17,506 nt of DNA from Dinochytrium kinnereticum. Lineage: Eukaryota > Chytridiomycota > Chytridiomycetes > Chytridiales > Chytridiaceae. Made by a program: the position numbers and the translations under genes. Positions within the stretch are counted from its first letter, which is position 1, and every line of letters begins with the position of its first letter. The stretch is taken from the NCBI GenBank assembly GCA_027604005.1, contig JADGJT010000299.1:1072-18577 (forward strand). Reading direction: 5' to 3'. Positions 9,922-17,506 of this stretch are shown here, in pieces. Under the pieces are notes generated by a model. It saw nothing but the letters and a program-made list of their open reading frames with translations, made no database searches and was not told the origin of the DNA.

Positions 9922-10674
9922 ATCAACTCTCTTCTATGACGGCCATCCAGCGACAATGCTCTTATCACGACCTTATCATCCGAAAATCCCAGATCTGATA
10001 GAAATAGAGGCTGAACGTTTCCACCCAGAAATCAATAGCCACAAGCCATCGGACCCCTCTTCACTACGTATCTCACTTTCTAATTTGTTTGCTGCTGTTT
10101 TTTCTTGTTAAACGCCATGATTGGACCTTCAACCATTCTTCTCCAGAGTTGACGTTCCTGCTCAATCTTTCGTCCTCCACAAAGCCATCAACTCTACCCC
10201 CAATATTTTCCCGTCTATCAACCCCCCTCTACCTGGACTTTGCCCCTCGCACATAAAGCCTTAACAGGCATGTTTATACTTAAATTTTGGCTTATCTCGC
10301 CTGCATGTTTCCAAACGCACTTTCACTTCATTGCTTTAGTAGTTCTCATTCTGCCCTCCACCTCCTCACCACCCCCCACGTATTTAATTTTAGAGTTAGA
10401 CTATTTATTATTCTTCAGTTTGCAACTAATGGAGGATGGCATCATTGCATTGGGCTCTTTTCTATTTTTGAGATCAGACAAAGTCTGTTTCTCTCTTCTT
10501 ATCTTCTTCGCGAATCTGGTTTGGGAGGAGTTGAAGGATAGATATGAGTCGATGTTTAGAAGCGTTGTTTGCCCTTGCTGTTTGAAATTCTTGTTTCCTT
10601 TCCCAGTGTTGTGTCCCCCTTTATTTAATCCCGTTTAGTGTAATCCCCCATCTTTTTTTAAATATTTGATTTCA

Positions 10675-10768
10675 ACACCTCCCTCCTTTCATTCCCCCAT
10701 CCCCTCCCCTTCCCTCTTCCTACCCCCCTCCCCCTCTAACATCCCTTCCCCCCCTTCCCACTCCCATT
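10675..10768 (+). repeat. Pyrimidine-only tract (C/T-rich, about 90 bases)
   Basis: Nearly all bases are C or T, with many CCCCT and CCCTTCC runs; on the minus strand it is a purine tract. It separates two convergent genes. Such tracts can form triplex structures or slow transcription; a role here is inference. Confidence 0.8.
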
Positions 10769-10891
10769 GCATTTCGTATATAATAGAATGTTTTGAACAA
10801 TGTAAATTCGTTTTTCAAAGTTATATCTTGCAGGAAAGTATTTCTCACAATGCCGTCTTTTTATTTAGAGGCAGCAAGATGGGATCCAATA

Positions 10892-10897
10892 TTTATT
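10892..10897 (-). terminator. Polyadenylation signal AATAAA for the membrane-protein gene
   Basis: TTTATT on the plus strand reads AATAAA on the minus strand, about 45 bases beyond the stop codon of the minus-strand gene. Position and sequence match a eukaryotic poly(A) signal. Confidence 0.5.
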
Positions 10898-10940
10898 TAC
10901 AAACACATGTTCTAAAAAAAGAAATACTCAATGAAATATT

Positions 10941-13900
10941 TCATTTCCCCCCTTCCTCCTCTGCTACCTTCTCCTCAAGATCTGCCTTGAAATCTTCTGG
11001 CACTGTGTTCATGCCCTCATGTCGGGCAACAGATGACAAGGACCCATTCGCAAGTTTAGCCCCAGCTATTCCTCGAATCGATCCCAGAGGCTGCAACCTC
11101 CTTCCAGTAGCTCCTACCGCTGCCAGCTGTCCCAAAGCAGTAGGGCTGAGAGTGTTTGCGGGCAACGTGTTCTTCCCAGGGTCCTCTGGATTCGCCCCAC
11201 CACCCATCCAAGGATGTATAGAAGCCGTTGAGGAAAAAACAGAAGGCGATAGACCCACAGACGTATGTGGTTCAGACATTTTCCGGCCTTTAACCTCATC
11301 TAACCCGTTTTCTTTACTTGACGTTTTCATCGGATGTGCAATATCGCCGGTAGAGATCTCACTAGCCCGTCGCCTGTGAACACCATAAGTAGATCCAGTA
11401 ACTGAACGACTGCCTTTTAAAGTTCCTGAAGAGCTTATCTCACCGGGCTCCTCAAACAGATCTTTCTCGTCACCAACAAGCGGGAGGCGAGTCCCTCTTC
11501 CTACAGCATGGAAAATTCCAGAAGACGAGCCCGAGAGAACGTCGCTGGAAGGACCACCACCAATTCGACCTTCACTGCCAGGCATCTTTTTAGGAGATTT
11601 TGCATCAGCTAAACTCCCTTTAGATCCCTGACTATCTGACGCTGCAGTCAATGCCTTTTCGGTAACCTTATTCGAAATTTGAGTCTCCAATGGCGCTAGG
11701 GCGGGCGATAGCGGCTTATATGAACCTTCATCATCAATATCCATAGGAGTAGATTCCCGTTTGTGCTGTTTTGGAAGATGTGGTTTGATTGGCTTATGGC
11801 TACCTGCCTCCTCGGAACCTCTTGCGAGGGCCGGAGAATCTTTTGCGATATCATCTGAAGATAGAGGGCTCGGTTTGGTTGAATTGAAAGGTACGTGTGC
11901 TGGTGCAAGCGGAACAGAAGACCTTATAGGCTGAGGAAGGTGGTCAGACCCACTGTTGAAGCTAATGTCATGATTCGAATCCTTGATATCAGCCGTACGT
12001 ACGGAAACTCGTCCATGTCCAAGCGTCGTATTTGATTGCTTGGCCTCCAACTGAGGACGACTACTGCTCCTTTCCTTACCCTCCGTTGATATAGGCACCC
12101 CTTGCGTCGATTCAGAGGCCAGATGGATGTCGGATGAGATGTTCTCCTGCGGGATAATCGTATCTATTGGTACTTGGGACATTCGAGCTTCCTCTGAAGG
12201 CATTGCATCAGACCGATGCTGTTCGGTGTCTACTGTCGAATCAACGATAGGCTCGTTTGGGATCTCGGTAAAAAAATGCTGTAGGCTTACAGAGGCCGCG
12301 AGCTTCCCATGCTTGGACAGGATTCCTTTCTGCAATAGCGAGCCATCCACAGATGAGTTTCTCGATCTTTTTTCCTCATTCTCGTCCTTCTGATCTTCCG
12401 GTGGAGTTATGCGAGTAAGGTTTTCGAGTGGATCGATGCGTTCATAGTCAGTAGACGCATTTACAACTGGTTCGGCAATGGTCCTCTCAATGGCCTCGAA
12501 GTTAGTTTGCTCTAGCTCTGGCATTCTTCTAGCTTCATGCTCCCCAGCTGCTCTTTCTGAATCAAAAGGCGGGCTGGAAATACTTTGTTTCCGTTCCTGG
12601 GCGTCGAGCCTCTCCAGCGTCGAACCAATGGCCCGTACCGGTTCGTCTTTTGAGATGAAAGGTTGATGGGAATTGAGCGAATGAAGTGACGCTGTGATGA
12701 CTGAATCACCGACTCTGTCAATCTGAACTATATCTCTTAAGCTCGAAGTACGAGATGCCTTTAAACCTCCAGAAACATACTCTGCTTCATCTCCCGCCGT
12801 GATCTTTTTCGCTGCTTGATCATTTGTATCCACCCATTCACTCTTCCAACTCTCGTCAGCAAGGAACGCCGTTAGCTTTTCAATGTTAGACGGTCTCTTC
12901 CCATTCCCAGTTCCGACCTCAAACCGCTGTGGTATAGGTGTCGATATATTGCGTTCCAATTTGGAAGCTGTTGTGGTTAAGCCAATTTGAGCAACGAGAA
13001 GCTCGAGAGCTGCAAAAGATTGTTGCATCGCCATGGTCATCTTGCTCCCCGGAGGATTTGATTCAACCATAATCTCCTCCACGTCATCGGGGTCTTCTGA
13101 GTGAGGTATGTCGTAAAGATCATATATAGAGGCATTGTAGTTGGACTGATGATCATCGTCTGAAGTACTATCATCATCCGAATCATAACTAGTGTCATCC
13201 TCTTCTATCTCCCGTCTACCATCAAAAGGCTCCACCTCAATAACAGCATGCTGAGAGTCAATGACCTTTTTTCCTCTCTGATTGCCCAATGACCGAGACC
13301 TTTGCCCACTATCTTCCCCTCTCTCCTCACCCTTCTCTGAATCTCCATAAGAATTCTCCCAAGTCCCTCCAAAATCATCGTCATCAAACGCGTCCGCATT
13401 AGGATCCCCCCTCCTCCTCGACGCTAATATTCGGCGCATCTTACCACCGCCAAACGAAAGCGCCTTGTTCCCAAGCCTAACAGCGTGCATGGTCTCATAA
13501 CCCTCCCTTGAAAGGGCCTCAAAAGCCCGAACCTGGGCAGCCATGGCGGTGATTAGAAAGAGAATCTGTACCGCCATGTAGTATGGCATGCTGTGCTCCA
13601 GTCCACCCCACGAAAGAACCAAAGGAATATGGGCTAAGGTAAGAAACAAGACCGCAAAGCACCACGCAGCAAAGCTTCTTGCCACCATGAGGCAACATTG
13701 TGCGCATAGTATAACGGTGAGAGCGAGGTAGGCCGATTCTTTAGACTGGAGAAACATATCGGGGGAGACTGAAGAGAGAAGCTCCATTGGACCCAAAAGG
13801 TAGGATGCGGCGAGACCCGAAAATGTGATGAGGATAAGAGGCTGAATCCAGAGGAGAAGACGCATGCGCCGAAGAACGACAAACACAATTATAGATACCG

Positions 13901-15644
13901 CCGGAATGCTGATAGACGGAATGATCTGAATGAGGAAGCGATGCATAACAACGTCAAACGATATCTTTGACCCGTCTCTTCGAATGCGGTCGAAGTGGTC
14001 AAGTATAGAGATGATAAGATTGGCAATCCCTAATCTCAATATGAGGAAGACCGCGTGATCGCTATGAAGCTGCGCCTGGCACCGAAGGTACTTTCTTTCT
14101 CCAGAAGGAGGCCACGGCTCCTGGCCAAGAAAGATTGCAAACACAAGGTTAAGGTGCTCGTCCGGTTTATCCGGCATCAGCGCTTTCCTATTCAATGGAT
14201 AAGAATTTGCCGCCTTTGCCTTCTCCTTTGCATCGCCATAAGCGTTACCAATGGCGCTAAGAGCCCTTCCAGCTGCCGTAGCAGGTCGAGAAGGCCTCCC
14301 CTCTTTCTGGTCATCTTCATCAACAGACTGAGCCTTCGATTTCGCAGTTTGTGGACGACTCTTGACGGACCGCGCCGCCGCGGATCCTGGTCGCGCACCG
14401 GCGGTCCCGGGTCTCGTGCCAACTGCCGTTCCAGGTCGAGAGGAGGGATTACGTCTTTCCTTTTCCTTGGCTACCTCGGCTCTCATTAAGGCGTGCTCCA
14501 CATCCGGTTTATTCATTGGGATGGGGGTAAGCCAGTTATCGATATCGTAGTCGATTCCAAGGGAGTCAAGGGCGGTACGGATGGCGTCGCGGCGTCGGCT
14601 AAGGAGAAAAAGACGGCGAAGAGCTCTTTGGCGGGTTCTTGCATAGAGCCAACCACTGCTTGAAGCTAAGCAGTAGGTCACAATGCTTTAAGGAAGTGTT
14701 AGCTTACTTTTCCTTTGTCCACCAAGTTTCTCTCTACTGCATCGTTATGGAGACAAGCTGATAGAAGAAACAAAGAACCAGCACTTGCCTAGAGCCCCAA
14801 ACAAACTTCTCATCCTCCTCCACCCCCGGCATCGTAACTCCATGAAGCACAGCAAACCCACAAACAAGCACCACCAAGCTTCCCACAACCGTAACAAAAG
14901 AGTGCTTCACTGGCGTCGGAAAAATCATCAAAGCAACCGACTGCAACACGACAAGCTGGACGGACGGCCCAACCGCCTTTCGATTCCAAGCAAAAGACCA
15001 AACGGGTTGAAAAGCAATAGCGTGAATGAGAAAGATGATGGATGCGATTTGGCACGTTTTGATGCGACGCAGTGAGGAGGCTACTAAGGAGGTGATGTGA
15101 ATGATGAGGAGGAGGATTTGGGGGATAATCCAGGTTGTGAAGGTGTTGAGAGTGGGCATGCCGTTTGAAAGGCGGATTGTAAGTATGATCATGGTGCTGG
15201 CGATGAGGATGAGGATGGCATTTGCAACCTTTTCGAGAAGTAGAACGGTTAGGATAAAAACAAAGAAAGTCTATGAACAGAAATGAAGATAATATAGACA
15301 AAAAATAAAAGAACCGCAACATCAGCGTTAAACGTATCTCAGCGACAACCACACACCATCATTGAGGTCCGTTCCCTCACGTACGCAAACTTTACAAACT
15401 CCCTTTCAACCCCAACATCACCAAAACATAACCAAAGCCAATGTCTCTTGGTGGCATCCACCGAATCCCCCCCAACAATAGCATAAGGATCATTCCGTCT
15501 CGATGAAGCCGTGTTCGGTCTCGTTCTCCTCGCCGGCGTCACCTCCATATCAAGCGCGGCCGCAGATTCAAGGGTAGCCATGGATTTGCCGACATCTCCA
15601 TCGACCTTAAGAGGCTGCGGGTGGATCTTCGGAGTTCGTGGCAT
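10941..15644 (-). CDS. Unrecognised large multi-pass membrane protein with long polar tail
   Basis: Family not recognised. Exon 1 (15381-15644) starts at an ATG in good context (ACCATG) and encodes 88 mostly polar residues. Its donor GTGAGG joins in phase 0 to exon 2, which starts at 15270 and encodes about five hydrophobic segments (for example WIIPQILLLIIHITSLVA and SFVTVVGSLVVLVCGFAVL). Exon 2 ends near 14807 (donor GTTTGT, phase 2) or 14785; exon 3 starts near 14655-14665 and runs uninterrupted to TGA at 10941. Total is about 1,480 residues. Exon 3 opens with a basic stretch, then R-P-x-T-A repeats, then about six more hydrophobic segments (around residues 444-620). A roughly 850-residue acidic/serine-rich tail of low complexity follows. 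Two membrane blocks joined by a cytoplasmic loop suggest a sensor, channel or transporter-like scaffold, but no motif assigns a function. Confidence 0.8.
14273..14441 (-). repeat. R-P-x-T/S-A protein repeats
   Basis: Within the loop between the two membrane blocks the frame reads SRPGTA, TRPGTA, ARPGSA, SRPQTA and SRPATA, mixed with basic residues. Such motifs are low-complexity and often phosphorylated or microtubule-associated; the role here is unknown. Confidence 0.85.
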
Positions 15645-16289
15645 GGTTTTTAGAGGTTGTGACGTAAAGTGGAAGGGGGTTAGGTCATGGCCCCCCCTTC
15701 CCTGAGGAGGAGTCGTTTAAAGAGCGTTCTGGAATAATGAGGTTTGTCTTCTAAGTGCCCTCACACAGAGATGATGGATTCAAGGGCAAAAAGGGTTTAC
15801 TCCTGCTCTCCTTCTTTTCTCTTTCGGTGTTCTTGCCCTTGAACTTTTCACATCAAGCATGCAGCGCTGCCCATTCTCTGGATGAGCGACGATCGCTGAT
15901 GGGAAATCCCTTTCCCTTGGGACGTCGCAATTTCCACCAAGGTGATCGCCGAAGGCCTTAAAACTCAGTTAAGCTCACCGGACAACGCAACAGTCTCCAC
16001 CCACCTTCGCTCGACTCACTTTCCTCATGTCCACCCCACACGTCCCAAGATGCGTTAACGCCAACACCTCCCCAGACGCGTCAACGCCCACACCTCAAGA
16101 CGCCATCAGCACCGCAAGGAAAGCGCTGCCAAAAGAACCCGAAACACGCGTCAAAACACGTCCTGTTTTCCGCCCGGCACTTGGACAGGGGCAATAAACT
16201 CGCTTCCTGGAGGCAGGCATCTTGACACGGAAAAACTCGGCAATATATTTTTTTTGTCATCCTCCAGATCGAAAAAACTTCAGACAACA
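15645..16289. promoter_or_regulatory. Divergent promoter between membrane-protein and ADH genes
   Basis: 645 bases between two head-to-head starts. Contains two exact ACGCGT elements (16076-16081 and 16146-16151), the sequence bound by MBF-type G1/S factors in ascomycete yeasts, and a short tandem repeat. No coding sequence was recognised. Confidence 0.6.
16048..16096. repeat. Two tandem 23-base repeats spaced 26 bases
   Basis: AGATGCGTTAACGCCAACAC plus CTC at 16048-16070 and AGACGCGTCAACGCCCACAC plus CTC at 16074-16096 match at 20 of 23 positions. The second copy contains ACGCGT; the first has ATGCGT at the same place. Confidence 0.8.
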
Positions 16290-17371
<1,082 letters not shown>

Positions 17372-17448
17372 TAAGCCTTCACCTCCCTCACCTCAACATC
17401 AGCCTCTACCAAAGCAAGTCGCATCACGGACTAAACCCATCCACAACA

Positions 17449-17506
17449 CCCCCCCCCCCCCCCCCCCCCCACGGGGGGGGGTGTGGGGGAAAACCCCCAC
17501 CACAAA
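17449..17506. other. Homopolymer-rich contig end, probable artefact
   Basis: 22 C, then AC, then 9 G, then TGTGGGGG and AAAACCCCC. The right side roughly mirrors the left as an imperfect reverse complement (ACACCCC against GGGGTGTG). It lies in an ADH intron and resembles a read-end or hairpin assembly error. Confidence 0.65.

Larger units (their letters stand above)
9922..10940. other. Convergent 3' intergenic interval
   Basis: Holds the 3' ends of the homeobox gene (plus) and the membrane-protein gene (minus). T-rich frames are open on the plus strand but have no recognisable protein features. Nothing else was recognised apart from the pyrimidine tract and the minus-strand polyadenylation signal listed separately. 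Confidence 0.6.

Noticed and set aside
10240..10638. 132-codon hydrophobic plus-strand frame after the homeobox gene
   Set aside because: T-rich 3' UTR-like sequence gives Phe/Leu codons; no features beyond composition.
10666..11379. 237-codon plus-strand frame
   Set aside because: It starts in the pyrimidine tract and is mostly antisense to the tail of the membrane-protein gene. Composition explains it.
14055..14489. 144-codon Arg-rich plus-strand frame
   Set aside because: Antisense to the R-P-x-T-A repeat region of the membrane-protein gene.

Overview
The window is eukaryotic nuclear DNA and looks fungal. Genes are interrupted by short introns (about 60 to 230 bases) with GT..AG ends, coding density is high, and the products include a TALE-class homeodomain factor and a class III alcohol dehydrogenase with the fungal-type N-terminus. 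Phylum cannot be fixed from sequence alone. I lean to an early-diverging (chytrid-like) lineage because of intron richness and R-P-x-T-A repeats, but this is inference. No bacterial, viral, transposon, CRISPR, tRNA or rRNA features were recognised.

Layout. (1) 129-5897, minus strand: one long multi-exon gene whose splice phases join a charged N-terminus, a PHD-type zinc finger, an ankyrin-repeat block and a C-terminal HECT ubiquitin-ligase domain (about 1,470-1,505 residues). (2) 5898-7601: a 1.7 kb divergent regulatory interval with a perfect 12-base-arm palindrome and a 49-base-spaced direct repeat. (3) 7602-9921, plus strand: a three-exon gene for a 717-residue protein with a C-terminal TALE/KN homeodomain. 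(4) 9922-10940: a convergent 3' interval with a long pyrimidine-only tract. (5) 10941-15644, minus strand: a large unrecognised multi-pass membrane protein with R-P-x-T-A repeats and a very long polar tail. (6) 15645-16289: a divergent promoter with two ACGCGT elements, one of them inside a short tandem repeat. (7) 16290-17370, plus strand: the 5' part of S-(hydroxymethyl)glutathione dehydrogenase (class III ADH), cut by the window end. The last ~60 bases are homopolymer-rich and look like a contig-end artefact.

The genes do not form an obvious pathway. The two divergent pairs (HECT/homeobox and membrane protein/ADH) may share promoters. The most notable object is the apparent PHD-ankyrin-HECT protein, which could couple chromatin or peptide reading to ubiquitin ligation. 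The joining intron at 4229-4387 is the key thing to test.
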